A model generated the notes under the pieces. The model worked only from the letters and a program-made list of their open reading frames with translations, did not search any database and was not told the DNA's origin. Of a DNA stretch of 64,000 nucleotides, positions 54,813 to 62,934 are shown in pieces. The translations under genes were made by a program, and so were the position numbers. How positions within the stretch are numbered: the first letter of the stretch is position 1; each line of letters opens with the position of its first letter. This DNA comes from Polyangium sp. y55x31 (lineage in GTDB: Bacteria; Myxococcota_A; Polyangia; Polyangiales; Polyangiaceae): NCBI RefSeq assembly GCF_029946505.1, contig NZ_JARZHG010000004.1, forward strand, positions 124,001-188,000, in the 5' to 3' direction.

Positions 54813-55418
54813 CGGACATCGGTCGTTGAACCCGACATATACGACTGCCTGACGTAGAGGTGACGCAAGCTCATCAAGCCACACGATGCATCCTTCTGGA
54901 TTTACTTGTACGCCCTCGTCTGCAAGCGGGACGAACGCATCGGGCACCCACGACAGCAGAATCGAGCGAGAAGACGCCTCAGCGTCGTTGTCCTCAAAAT
55001 AGGCGACCCAGCTTCCATACGGAGGCGCGTTGTTTACATCGAAGAAGCCGTTTGAAGCGACTTCCGCTGCACCGTCAGCGAGGTTCAGGTCCGGGAAGTA
55101 CACGAGCAATCTTCCTTCGTGCGCTGAAGGAAGCGCAATTCGGCGCCCTTCGAGCTCGCGGCGCCGATTGTAGGCGACATCTCGAACGCAGTCCCAGCGG
55201 TCACGGGGTAAAACTCGCGGGCGGACGGTTTCCTGGCGGAAGCAGTCCTTCGGCGACAAGTGGTCGATGCGCATGGCGCACCAAGTTGCAGCTTCCTCGA
55301 GCAGGAGTTGCAGATATTCAAGCCACGACGATGCGTCCGAGAGCTTGAACCCGAACTCGGCTCCGGCTTGTGTCGCGCGAAGGAACCGCTCAGCGTCTGC
55401 CTGCGAGGTTATCCGCAT
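54807..55418 (-). CDS. Cassette-borne unknown protein
   Basis: A 203-residue soluble protein. An N-terminal helical region (ADAERFLRATQAGAEFGFKL, WLEYLQLLLEEAATWC) precedes a beta-rich half (GRLLVYFPDLNLADGAAEVA, GSWVAYFEDNDAEASSR, ILLSWVPDAFVPLADEGVQV, PEGCIVWLDE). The layout resembles SMI1/SUKH-like immunity proteins in size and aromatic pattern, without a definite match. The ATG at 55418 has GAGAGGA at good spacing and lies 15 bases after an attC core; a GTG at 55421 is also possible. Confidence 0.75.
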   Translation of the reverse strand: MRITSQADAERFLRATQAGAEFGFKLSDASSWLEYLQLLLEEAATWCAMRIDHLSPKDCFRQETVRPRVLPRDRWDCVRDVAYNRRRELEGRRIALPSAHEGRLLVYFPDLNLADGAAEVASNGFFDVNNAPPYGSWVAYFEDNDAEASSRSILLSWVPDAFVPLADEGVQVNPEGCIVWLDELASPLRQAVVYVGFNDRCPA

Positions 55419-55421
55419 CAC

Positions 55422-56075
55422 TCATCCTCTCGGCATAACGCGAGGGTCAGCAGCACCGGCTTGTTCGACCGGCTTCGGCTCGCATTTGACATGCGGTTTC
55501 TCCGTCAGCACGAGCTTGTCGCACAATAGAAGGTCGCTCTGTTCATCCGGCATCTCGTTCGCAGGGATGTCGACGACTCGTCCACGGCCTGGAACCTCAC
55601 GTGTATGTGTTGTGATCAGCTTCATCAGGCACGGTTCTGCGAGCGCGAAATAGCCCTGCTCGCTCAATGCATCCGCGAGTTGGACGCAGCGCCGGGAATC
55701 CGCCCATTCATATGGGCCACAGAGGTATTCCTTGAGCTCCGGGAAGACCTGCCATGGATGTCGGCTGCCAACGATGAATTCGCCAACCCCAAACGAGGTG
55801 AACGCGCGCCTGCCTCTCGGACCAAAATCGACCCGAACACGACGACCATCTCGGAGATTCTTGATGTCGAACTCGAGCCCGTGGAAGTGGAATCCCCATT
55901 CGCCATCCGCCGTCCTGTCGATGGCATCGAGCCCCGGATCGTCCCGGCGCCGGCCGAGGATCCAGTACTCGAACGGATCGATGCCGATGGCCTGAGCAAC
56001 GAGTGGGATCAGTTCTCGCTGACGAGCCACCAGCTCGACCGCCGCAGACAAAAATTGGCACTCGAGCTCGTTCAT
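55422..56075 (-). CDS. Cassette-borne unknown protein, DUF6896-like pattern
   Basis: A 217-residue protein. A helix (CQFLSAAVELVARQRELIPL) is followed by a compact beta region with GEWGFHFHGLEFDIKNL, VRVDFGPRGRRAFTSFGVGE, which resembles DUF6896 as I remember it. A C-terminal helical part follows. Its last 14 codons run through an attC-like site and its stop nearly touches the next gene, so the end may have been extended by cassette fusion. Start ATG at 56075, 23 bases after the rightmost attC-like site. Confidence 0.7.
   Translation of the reverse strand: MNELECQFLSAAVELVARQRELIPLVAQAIGIDPFEYWILGRRRDDPGLDAIDRTADGEWGFHFHGLEFDIKNLRDGRRVRVDFGPRGRRAFTSFGVGEFIVGSRHPWQVFPELKEYLCGPYEWADSRRCVQLADALSEQGYFALAEPCLMKLITTHTREVPGRGRVVDIPANEMPDEQSDLLLCDKLVLTEKPHVKCEPKPVEQAGAADPRVMPRG
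55433..55469 (-). repeat. Short attC-like site
   Basis: Cores GCATAAC (55433-55439) and GTTCGAC (55463-55469), with a minimal stem between them. It overlaps the 3' end of the gene at 55422 and immediately precedes the gene starting at 55418. Confidence 0.6.
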
Positions 56076-56097
56076 CCCTGTGGCCTCTGCTCTCCCG

Positions 56098-56139
56098 GTC
56101 TAACGCTTGGCTCACCCGCGGTGCAGGCCCTTGTTGGGC
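56098..56139 (-). repeat. Short attC-like site, right boundary of the array
   Basis: Cores GTCTAAC (56098-56104) and GTTGGGC (56133-56139), with arms GCTTGGCTCACC and GGTGCAGGCCCTT that pair with one extrahelical base. The chromosomal kinase gene begins 150 bases to the right, so this is the outermost element. Confidence 0.75.
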
Positions 56140-56289
56140 GGTTCTTGCGAACCGTACTTCATCTTGGAACCCGGGCGCGACTTCCCCTTTCAAGCCCTGC
56201 GACGTACGCGCCCTCCGCCTCCCGCCCCCGCCCGTCTGTCGCGCACTTTGACGGCAGGCCCCCTCCCCGCCTACCATCGCTCCCCGAGC

Positions 56290-58416
56290 ATGCCGCTCCT
56301 GCGCTCCCAAGACGTCGATCTCCGCGACCTCGCGCGCGGCGCGCCCCCGCTCTCGGATGCGTGGGGCAGCCCCACCGGCGCTCGCCTCGCCAGGCTGCTC
56401 GGCGTCGGCGGCATGTCGAGCGTGTTCCTCGCCGAGGTCGATCCAACGAAACGTTCGAGCGCGCTCTCGCCGCTCTGTCCGCCCCGCATCGCCGTGAAGG
56501 TCATGAAGCCGGCCATGGTGTCGGACCTCATGCAAGAAGGGATCTTCGCCGGGCAGCTCGCGCAACGTGAAGCCACGGCGCTCAGCCGCATCATGGACCG
56601 CACGCCGCCCACCGAGTTCGTCGTGGGCTTCTACGGCATGGGCGAAGCGCCCGTCGACGTGCGCGGGCGGACCGTGAAGTTGCCTTGGCTCGCGCTCGAA
56701 TACGTCGACGGCGGGCCCGATGGATCATCGCTCGCCGATCGCATCACGCGCGCGCCCGATGGATGTGATCCGATCCGCGCCCTGCGCCTCTGCCGCGGCA
56801 TCGTCGAGGGCGTGCTCGCGCTCCACGACGAGGGCATCATCCATCGTGATCTCAAGCCCGACAACGTGCTCATCGTCGGGCCCGTCGGCGACGAGACGCC
56901 GAAGATCGCCGACTGCGGCATCGCACGCGTCGCCGACGCGACGTACACGATCGCCGCGCTCACGCGCGAGTACGCGGGCACCGAGCAGTGGCTCTCGCGC
57001 CCCGGCGAGAAGAACCCGCTCATCGGACCGTGGACCGACGTGCACGCGCTCGCCGCCGTCGTGTGGTTCGTCCTCGGGGGCGAGCACTGGTGCCGCGGGC
57101 CTTGGGACAACGGCTTTCTCGTGACCGGCGAGCGTCGATCCCTCGTGACCGCGCCGCGCCTGCATCCGGGCTTCGCCGCTGATCGCGCGACGCTCGTCGA
57201 GCTCGATCGTGTGCTCGGCAAAGGCGCCTCGCCCGCCCTGCCCGAGCCCTGGCGCAACGAGGAGGCCGCGTGCGCGCTCGCCCCGCGTGAGGCGCCTTCA
57301 CGCTTCGACTCGGCCCGCGCTTTCGCCGACGCGCTCTTGCCGCTGCTCGAATCGGCTGCCTCGCGCTGGAAGGCCCGCGCCGCGCGCGAGGACCGCGCGA
57401 CGACCGCGTTCCGCACGACGCAGGCGCTCGCGACCCCCGCCGTGACGCTCGAGCCGACCGCGGAGATCGTCGAGCTCCAGCCCGTCGAGATCAAGGGCGT
57501 GATGTTACCGCCTCTCCGGCCCGGCAACGTCGCGTTCCAGCCCGACGGCCGCGCGCTCGCGCGCTTCGGCGGACGGCTGATGTACCTCTGGGGCCCGCGC
57601 GCTTTGCCCATCCCCGTCGGGCCCAAGGACGCGCCCGTCGTCGCCGCGACGACGTCCGTGGTGCGCGGACCACACGCGGGCTTCGCGCTCGTCGGACCCT
57701 CGCACGTGCGGCTCGTGCGGCCGGGTCAGATCGTGCCGCTCGTGCTGCCTCCGCGTGAGACCCCGATCGAAGCCGCGCTCGGGGATGGGCAGACGTTCGC
57801 CGTCGTCACGGCGGCCGTCGAGGGCGACGAGGACAGCTTGCCCGAGCTCTGGCTCTGGAACGACGAGGGCTGGTCGGCGCCCGTCGCGTTGCCCCTGTCG
57901 GGCCACGTGCTCGCCCTGTCCTCGGGTCCTTACGGGATGCTCGTCGTGGGCGCGAACGCGAAGGGCACGCGCGGGCGCGCGCTCTTCGCGAGTTACGACG
58001 GACAGACGACGGTGTACGCGAAGGGCGTGCAGGACAAACCCGCGCTGTACACGGCGCTCTGCAGCGGCGAGCGGCTCTCGTGGGCCGCGGGCGAGGGCTT
58101 CGTGCTCGGCCTGGATCGAGGCGCGGTGATCCCCGAGGAGGTCGAGGCCAAGGATCGGCCGGTGGCGATGGCGCTCGATCCGGTGGGGCTGCCGTGGATC
58201 GTGACGTTGTCCTCGGTGATGCGCCGGCAAGCCGGCTCGACGTCGCCGGAGTGGCGGACGTATTACGAAAAGGACCCGGGGGCGCCGCCGCTCGTCGGCA
58301 TCACGTTCACGCACGAGGGGGCGCGTGTCATGGACGCGCGTGGTGGTGGAGCGAACCTCGTGCCGCGGGACATCGGGAGCTGGCAAAGCACGTCCGCGGT
58401 GCTCGATCACGGCTAG
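56290..58416 (+). CDS. Atypical Ser/Thr protein kinase with C-terminal propeller-like domain
   Basis: A 708-residue protein. Kinase features: LGVGGMSSVF glycine loop, ATP lysine K70 in RIAVKVMK, catalytic loop HRDLKPDN with D187. The magnesium-binding DFG motif reads DCG (208-210). No membrane span is seen. From about residue 400 the chain becomes beta-rich with repeated strands (VAFQPDGRALARFGGRLMYL, FALVGPSHVRLVRPGQIVPL, LPELWLWNDEGW), suggesting a beta propeller. The ATG at 56290 removes Arg/Pro-rich upstream codons that overlap the attC region. Asp is retained in DCG, so activity is possible. Confidence 0.9.
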   Translation: MPLLRSQDVDLRDLARGAPPLSDAWGSPTGARLARLLGVGGMSSVFLAEVDPTKRSSALSPLCPPRIAVKVMKPAMVSDLMQEGIFAGQLAQREATALSRIMDRTPPTEFVVGFYGMGEAPVDVRGRTVKLPWLALEYVDGGPDGSSLADRITRAPDGCDPIRALRLCRGIVEGVLALHDEGIIHRDLKPDNVLIVGPVGDETPKIADCGIARVADATYTIAALTREYAGTEQWLSRPGEKNPLIGPWTDVHALAAVVWFVLGGEHWCRGPWDNGFLVTGERRSLVTAPRLHPGFAADRATLVELDRVLGKGASPALPEPWRNEEAACALAPREAPSRFDSARAFADALLPLLESAASRWKARAAREDRATTAFRTTQALATPAVTLEPTAEIVELQPVEIKGVMLPPLRPGNVAFQPDGRALARFGGRLMYLWGPRALPIPVGPKDAPVVAATTSVVRGPHAGFALVGPSHVRLVRPGQIVPLVLPPRETPIEAALGDGQTFAVVTAAVEGDEDSLPELWLWNDEGWSAPVALPLSGHVLALSSGPYGMLVVGANAKGTRGRALFASYDGQTTVYAKGVQDKPALYTALCSGERLSWAAGEGFVLGLDRGAVIPEEVEAKDRPVAMALDPVGLPWIVTLSSVMRRQAGSTSPEWRTYYEKDPGAPPLVGITFTHEGARVMDARGGGANLVPRDIGSWQSTSAVLDHG

Positions 58417-58469
58417 GGTACGCCCGATCGCTTGACCACCAACGATTCCTGTGGCTCGACTGCGGGATC

Positions 58470-59144
58470 ATGAAGCGCGCCCTCGCCGTCCCAGCCGCCC
58501 TCCTCGCGCTCTGCCTCGCGTCCGAGGCGCATGCCGATTACGAAGTCTGGCTCTGGTCCGAGAACCGCGTCCCGATCGTCCGGGCGGACAAGCCGACGTT
58601 CCCGCGCATCGACCTCCGCGTGTACGCCGAGTCGCGCCTGAACGGTCGAAGCGGCGGCCTGCACCAGTCGTTCCTCCGGCTGGGCCCTCTGTTTTACCTG
58701 ACGGACTTCCTGTTCGTCGGCGTGCACGGGACGATCTACGCCGATCGGCTGCCCACGGGCGCGTTCGCGCAGGAGGCGCGCTTCGAGCTCGAGCCGAACT
58801 TTTTTGGTCGTATCGGCGATTTCACGTGGAACGATCGGAACCGGTTCGAGGCGAGGTTCCGCGAGACGGAGACGAGGTACCGGTATCGCAATCAGCTCCG
58901 GATCAACTATGCGCCGAAGGGCGCGAAATGGCTGCCGTTCGTCTGGGACGAGGTGCTCGTGGACCTCTCGGGGCTCGGCCTGAACCAGAACCGCGCGCTG
59001 ATCGGCCTCGCGCGGATGCTCTCGCCCCAGACGCGCCTCGACGCAGGCTTCATGCTCCGGAGCCGCGAGGATGCTTCGGGGTGGACCCACGATCGGGTCT
59101 TTTTCATGGCCCTTTTCTTCGACGTGCCGCCGCCGGCGAAGTGA
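58470..59144 (+). CDS. DUF2490-like outer-membrane protein
   Basis: A 224-residue protein with a signal peptide (AVPAALLALCLASEAHA). The body is made of alternating amphipathic strands rich in Arg, Tyr and Phe (RIDLRVYAESRLNGR, FTWNDRNRFEARFRETETR, YRYRNQLRINYAPK), ending in an aromatic strand (RVFFMALFFDV). This is the usual pattern of the DUF2490 beta barrel. The start follows the kinase stop by 53 bases on the same strand, and the two may be co-transcribed. Role unknown. Confidence 0.85.
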   Translation: MKRALAVPAALLALCLASEAHADYEVWLWSENRVPIVRADKPTFPRIDLRVYAESRLNGRSGGLHQSFLRLGPLFYLTDFLFVGVHGTIYADRLPTGAFAQEARFELEPNFFGRIGDFTWNDRNRFEARFRETETRYRYRNQLRINYAPKGAKWLPFVWDEVLVDLSGLGLNQNRALIGLARMLSPQTRLDAGFMLRSREDASGWTHDRVFFMALFFDVPPPAK

Positions 59145-59155
59145 CCCGGGCTCCC

Positions 59156-59521
59156 TCAGCGCGGGCGCGCCCTCCGGCGTCCCCACGCGAGCGCCGCCGC
59201 GGCGAGGAGGGAAAGGGGCAGCGGCGCCGGAAACCCCGGGGTCGTCGAGCAGGCGATGATGGGCTGCTTCGAGCTGTCGTCGCCGCCCGAGCCACCGGAG
59301 CCACCCGAGCCGCCGGAGCGCAGGTCCTCGCAGGTGAGCACCCCCGGATCACTTTCGTCGGGGATACAATATCCGGCCCTGCCGTCGCCGTCCGTGCAAT
59401 CGTCCCCCTCCGCGAGGCCGACGCAGGCTGCCTTGTCCGCTTGGTCCGCGCGCGCCGGCGTGACCGCGGCGAGGATCGTGGAGGCGAACACCAGCGCGAG
59501 TGTCTTCGAATACAGGCTCAT
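59156..59521 (-). CDS. Exported protein with MYXO-CTERM-like sorting tail
   Basis: A 121-residue protein with a signal peptide (LALVFASTILAAVTPARA). A short cysteine-containing domain (CVGLAEGDDCTDGDGRAGYC, LTCEDLRSG) and a Gly/Ser linker follow. The C-terminus has a cysteine (IIACST), a hydrophobic span (LPLSLLAAAALAWG) and an Arg cluster (RRRARPR). That Cys-TM-Arg order is the tripartite MYXO-CTERM tag, by which myxobacterial proteins are sorted to the cell surface. The ATG at 59521 follows AAGGAAA. Assignment of the tail is by pattern only. Confidence 0.8.
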   Translation of the reverse strand: MSLYSKTLALVFASTILAAVTPARADQADKAACVGLAEGDDCTDGDGRAGYCIPDESDPGVLTCEDLRSGGSGGSGGSGGDDSSKQPIIACSTTPGFPAPLPLSLLAAAALAWGRRRARPR

Positions 59522-59691
59522 GGGTTTTCCTTTCGGTGCGAGCGCCGTTCGAGGCGCTCTCCTTCCCATGAACACGATCCATACCAACGGGCCGCGGGCG
59601 GGTTTGCCGGGGAAATCGGCCGCGGCATGCAATGACTTGCGCAGGGCGGTGCGCCAGGGGTTGCACACCGGCCGGCGGTCCGAGAGCGACC

Positions 59692-61365
59692 TCACTCCTG
59701 CGAGAGGCGCATCTTGGATAGTTTGTAGAGCAATGTTCGGCGCGGCAGGCCCAGGATTTCCGCGGCGCGCGTGCGATTGCCGCCCGCCTGCGCCAGCGCC
59801 TCGACGATACGCTCACGCTCGAAATCACGAACGGAGGCGCGGACGTCGGGCGCTGCGACGGGCCGCTCGGTCGCCGGGGCGCGCGCCGAGGGTTTTACGG
59901 TGTGCGGGAGGTGCTCGACCTCGATGACGCCGTGATCGGCGAACGCGAGCGCACGGGAGAGCATTTGCTTGAGCTCGCGCACGTTGCCCGGAAAGGCATA
60001 CCCCGCGAGCGCGCTCTGCGCGGAGGCCGAGAGGAGCGGCGGAGATCCGTTCGAAAGCTCCTCCAAAAGGTGCCGCGCGAGGGCGGGGATCTCGTCCCGG
60101 CGCTCGCGGAGCGGCGGCAAGAGGAGGAGCGCGCCATTCAAGCGGAAAAGGAGGTCCTGGCGAAAACGACGCTCCCGGACGAGGCCTTCGAGGTCCTGGT
60201 GGGTCGCGGCGACGATCCGAAGGTCGACCTTCCGCTCCACGTTCGCGCCGACACGGCGGACCGATTGCTCTTCGAGGACACGCAAGAGCTTCGCCTGGAG
60301 CGCGAGGGGCAATTCGCCGATCTCGTCGAGGAAAAGCGTGCCCTTGTCGGCCGTTTCGAGCAGGCCCGCCTTCGCTCCCACCGCGCCGGAAAACGCGCCG
60401 CGCTCGTGCCCGAAAAGCTCGCTCTCGATGAGCGCCTCGGGCAGCGCCGCGGTGTTGACGGCGACGAGAGGCCCTTTCCGCCGGCTGAGGCGGTGAATCT
60501 CCCGCGCGACGACCTCCTTGCCCGTCCCCGTCTCGCCCGTGACGAGCACGCTGATCGGGCGCGGCGCGATGCGGCGCAGGTCGGCGTGGATCTTTCGCAA
60601 CGACGGGTAGCGAAACGCCGGCGGGACGTCGTGATCGTCCTCGGTCGCGGACGACGACGGCGCGGCGAGGAGCTGCCGGAGGATACGCGGGACGGCGTCG
60701 GTGCGGTCGTCCGTGAGCAGGAGCGTGGCGTGGCGGGAGGCGCGCTGCGCGAGAGCGTCCACGAGCCACGCAGCGGTGGTCGCCGTGGGCGCGGCGAGGA
60801 GGAGCGTGGTGTCGGAGACGAGCCCGAGGAGCGCCTCGGGCGGGAGCTGCGCGAGGACGGTGAGCGCGTCCGGCGACTCGTGGAACGGCGCGGAGAGCTC
60901 GATGGCAGCGATGGCGACGGGGCTCTTCGCCGCGGCGCGCAGGGCGACGAGCCCGACCTCGAAGCCCGAGACGAGCTCGAAGGCGCGCGCGCCGTGCGGC
61001 AAGCTGGTCCTGCGGATGAGGGAGAAGCGCCCCTCGCCGGCGACGATCTCCGCGCCGAGCGGGAGCGGGACGGGCGCCTCGCCGAGGCGCGCGCCTTCGA
61101 GCAAGGTGCCGTTGCGGGAGCCGAGATCGCGGACGGTGACGTCGCCGGCGAGCCCATCGAGGGCGAAATGCAGGCGGGAAAGGGTGGGATTCGCGAGGCC
61201 GAGGGACGCCTGCGGGTCGCGGCCGACGCTCACGACGCCGTCCGGGGGCAGCGCGACCACGAACGGCTTTTGCGGGCCGAGCGCGACCGTGAGGCACAGG
61301 CGCGTCTCCCGCGGTCGCGCGGCGTAGGCGTGGTCTTCGGTCTGCTGCGGCGGCTTGCGGTCCAT
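59692..61365 (-). CDS. FHA-domain sigma-54-dependent activator, complete
   Basis: A 557-residue regulator. FHA domain at about 25-120 (VSVGRDPQASLGLANPTLSR, DLGSRNGTLLEG). A linker domain (about 120-235) precedes the AAA+ activator domain with Walker A GETGTGKE, the sigma-54 loop GAFSGA (consensus GAFTGA), Walker B LFLDEIGELP and the arginine finger region. A Fis-type HTH closes it (IVEALAQAGGNRTRAAEILG, LPRRTLLYKLSKM). It likely activates sigma-54 promoters in response to kinase signalling. The start ATG at 61365 is the first in the frame. The window's left end has a related but different FHA activator. Confidence 0.95.
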   Translation of the reverse strand: MDRKPPQQTEDHAYAARPRETRLCLTVALGPQKPFVVALPPDGVVSVGRDPQASLGLANPTLSRLHFALDGLAGDVTVRDLGSRNGTLLEGARLGEAPVPLPLGAEIVAGEGRFSLIRRTSLPHGARAFELVSGFEVGLVALRAAAKSPVAIAAIELSAPFHESPDALTVLAQLPPEALLGLVSDTTLLLAAPTATTAAWLVDALAQRASRHATLLLTDDRTDAVPRILRQLLAAPSSSATEDDHDVPPAFRYPSLRKIHADLRRIAPRPISVLVTGETGTGKEVVAREIHRLSRRKGPLVAVNTAALPEALIESELFGHERGAFSGAVGAKAGLLETADKGTLFLDEIGELPLALQAKLLRVLEEQSVRRVGANVERKVDLRIVAATHQDLEGLVRERRFRQDLLFRLNGALLLLPPLRERRDEIPALARHLLEELSNGSPPLLSASAQSALAGYAFPGNVRELKQMLSRALAFADHGVIEVEHLPHTVKPSARAPATERPVAAPDVRASVRDFERERIVEALAQAGGNRTRAAEILGLPRRTLLYKLSKMRLSQE

Positions 61366-61414
61366 GGCGGCCGGTCATCCTACCGCCGTTCGAGGGCGCG
61401 CACCCGCGCGGCGC

Positions 61415-61873
61415 TCAGAGGCAGGGGTCTTTCGCGACGACCGTGAGCGTCGTGTCGTCCTGGAGATCGAGCGCGCAAGTCGTGGCATCCGTGGGGCAAT
61501 CGTCGTGGCCCCACGCGACGACGATCTCCGGGTCCGAGCCGCCGCTCTGATCGCAGAAGGCGCGCAGCGTGGTCGTGCCCTTGGGGACGCAGGCGAGGCC
61601 GGGATGGCCGTACTCGAAGTCGATGTCGGTGCCGTCGAGCTCGATCTTGATCGACCCGGTGACGTGTACGGTCAGCTCGACGTCGGCCGCGCCGCAAGGG
61701 GCGCCGCCGTCGTCGTCGCCGCCGCTGCCGGAGCTGCTCGATCCGCCGGAGCTTGGGTCCTCGCCGCAGCGATCCGCTTCGCAGGGCTCGAGGTCGTCGG
61801 TGCCGAGGATCTGGGCGCAGTTGGCGAGGGCGCCGAGGGAGAGGATCGTCACGGTCGTCGCGAAGGTTTTCAT
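61415..61873 (-). CDS. Lipoprotein of unknown function
   Basis: A 152-residue protein with a lipobox (TILSLGALANC), a Cys-rich start and a Gly/Ser/Asp linker (PSSGGSSSSGSGGDDDGG). A beta-rich domain with six cysteines follows (PCGAADVELTVHVTGSIKIE, GHPGLACVPKGTTTLRAF, HDDCPTDATTCALDL). Probably disulfide-bonded and surface- or periplasm-exposed. It lies five bases after the TPR/PEGA-like gene on the same strand, so the two are likely co-transcribed. Confidence 0.8.
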   Translation of the reverse strand: MKTFATTVTILSLGALANCAQILGTDDLEPCEADRCGEDPSSGGSSSSGSGGDDDGGAPCGAADVELTVHVTGSIKIELDGTDIDFEYGHPGLACVPKGTTTLRAFCDQSGGSDPEIVVAWGHDDCPTDATTCALDLQDDTTLTVVAKDPCL

Positions 61874-61878
61874 GGGGC

Positions 61879-62934
61879 TCACCAGGCGCCGTCCACAGCA
61901 AGACCCGCGCCGGTCCATCGCAACGTGGCGGTGATGGGAGAGGCGCTCCGGTTTTTCGTGACGACCCACGTCACCGCACCGGCCGCGAGGAGCGCGGCGC
62001 CGACGGGGATGGTGACGGAGGAGGTGGTCGTCAGCGCCTGATGGGCGGCGAGCAGGTCGTGGTACGGGGGCGGGCACTCGCTGCCCGGGCATCCGCGCTC
62101 CAGCCTGTCGACCTGGGACATGGCGAGCCCGCCGGTCACGAGCCCCGCCGCGAGCGCGAGCCCTCCTGCGGCGAAGGACACGGGGACCCACGGGGTGAGG
62201 GCACGTCGAGGCGGGGGCTCGGCCGGCGCGGGACGGGGAGCGAGCGGCGGAGCGGCGGCCGTCGGCGTCGTGGTGAACGGGGGCAGCGCGGATGCCGGGG
62301 GCGTGGAGGCGGACGGCGCGGGCGCGGGTTCGGGTTCGGGTTCGGGCGCTCGAAGCTCGACGGGGAGGCGCTCACCCTCGGCGAGCGTGATCGTTTTCTC
62401 CACGGTCGCGTCGCCGCGGACGAGGGAGACCCGGTGCTCGCCGGGATCGAGCGGGATCTCGGCGCCGAGCGTGTCGCTCGGGAGCGGCGCGCCGTCGAGG
62501 AGGATCTGCGCGCCCGGGGCGCTCGGCAGGGCGGTGATCGTCACCTTCGGGATGCGCGCGCCGATGGCCGCCGCGAGGGCTCGGGCCTCGGCCCGCGCGT
62601 CCTTGCCTTTTTGCGTCTCGGTGGGCGAGACGGGCATTGCTTCGATGGAGGCGAGCAGCCGGTGCGCCTCGACGAGCTTGTGTTCGCCTTCGAGCATGCG
62701 CGCGAGCTCCAGGCGGAGCACGGGCGTCGGGGCGAGCTCGTGGGCCCGGCGGAAGCGCTCGAGGGCCTCGGCGCGCTTGCCCTGCGTGCGGAGCCGCTTC
62801 GCCTCGACGTAGAGGCGCTTGGCCTCGTCGCGGTCCGCCGCGGGATCACCGGCGTATACGCTCGCGGGTGCCGCGACGACGCTCGCCACGAAAAGGAAAC
62901 ACCCTGCCCAGCGGATTCGGTCATTCGATCGCAT
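61879..62934 (-). CDS. TPR and PEGA-like membrane protein, kinase partner
   Basis: A 351-residue protein with a signal peptide (CFLFVASVVAAPASVYA). A TPR-like region (EAKRLYVEAKRLRTQGKRAE) is followed by a PEGA-like beta domain (GAQILLDGAPLPSDTLGAEI, DPGEHRVSLVRGDATVEKTI), a long Pro/Ala-rich linker and two hydrophobic spans (VSFAAGGLALAAGLVTGGLA and VTIPVGAALLAAGAVTWVV). It overlaps the upstream kinase gene by 14 bases. The ATG at 62949 is an alternative start. Same order of parts as the gene at 37421, which also follows a kinase. Confidence 0.88.
   Translation of the reverse strand: MRSNDRIRWAGCFLFVASVVAAPASVYAGDPAADRDEAKRLYVEAKRLRTQGKRAEALERFRRAHELAPTPVLRLELARMLEGEHKLVEAHRLLASIEAMPVSPTETQKGKDARAEARALAAAIGARIPKVTITALPSAPGAQILLDGAPLPSDTLGAEIPLDPGEHRVSLVRGDATVEKTITLAEGERLPVELRAPEPEPEPAPAPSASTPPASALPPFTTTPTAAAPPLAPRPAPAEPPPRRALTPWVPVSFAAGGLALAAGLVTGGLAMSQVDRLERGCPGSECPPPYHDLLAAHQALTTTSSVTIPVGAALLAAGAVTWVVTKNRSASPITATLRWTGAGLAVDGAW

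Larger units (their letters stand above)
43539..56139 (-). mobile_element. Integron-type gene cassette array without integrase (CALIN-like)
   Basis: About 12.6 kb of small, lower-GC, minus-strand genes separated by short inverted-repeat elements. The elements are bounded by heptamers matching the attC core sites RYYYAAC and GTTRRRY (GCCCAAC...GTTGGGC, GGCTAAC...GTTGGGC, GCCGAAC...GTTCGGC). In many cases the stop codon of a gene lies inside or within a few bases of an element, and the next gene starts shortly after, as in integron cassettes. At least nine elements look complete and several are degraded. Both flanks are ordinary chromosomal genes. No tyrosine recombinase, attI or cassette promoter is seen in the window. 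Confidence 0.8.

Noticed and set aside
43539-56290. Search for an integron integrase, transposase or phage integrase next to the array
   Set aside because: No frame on either strand showed tyrosine-recombinase or transposase motifs; flanking genes are kamA and a kinase.
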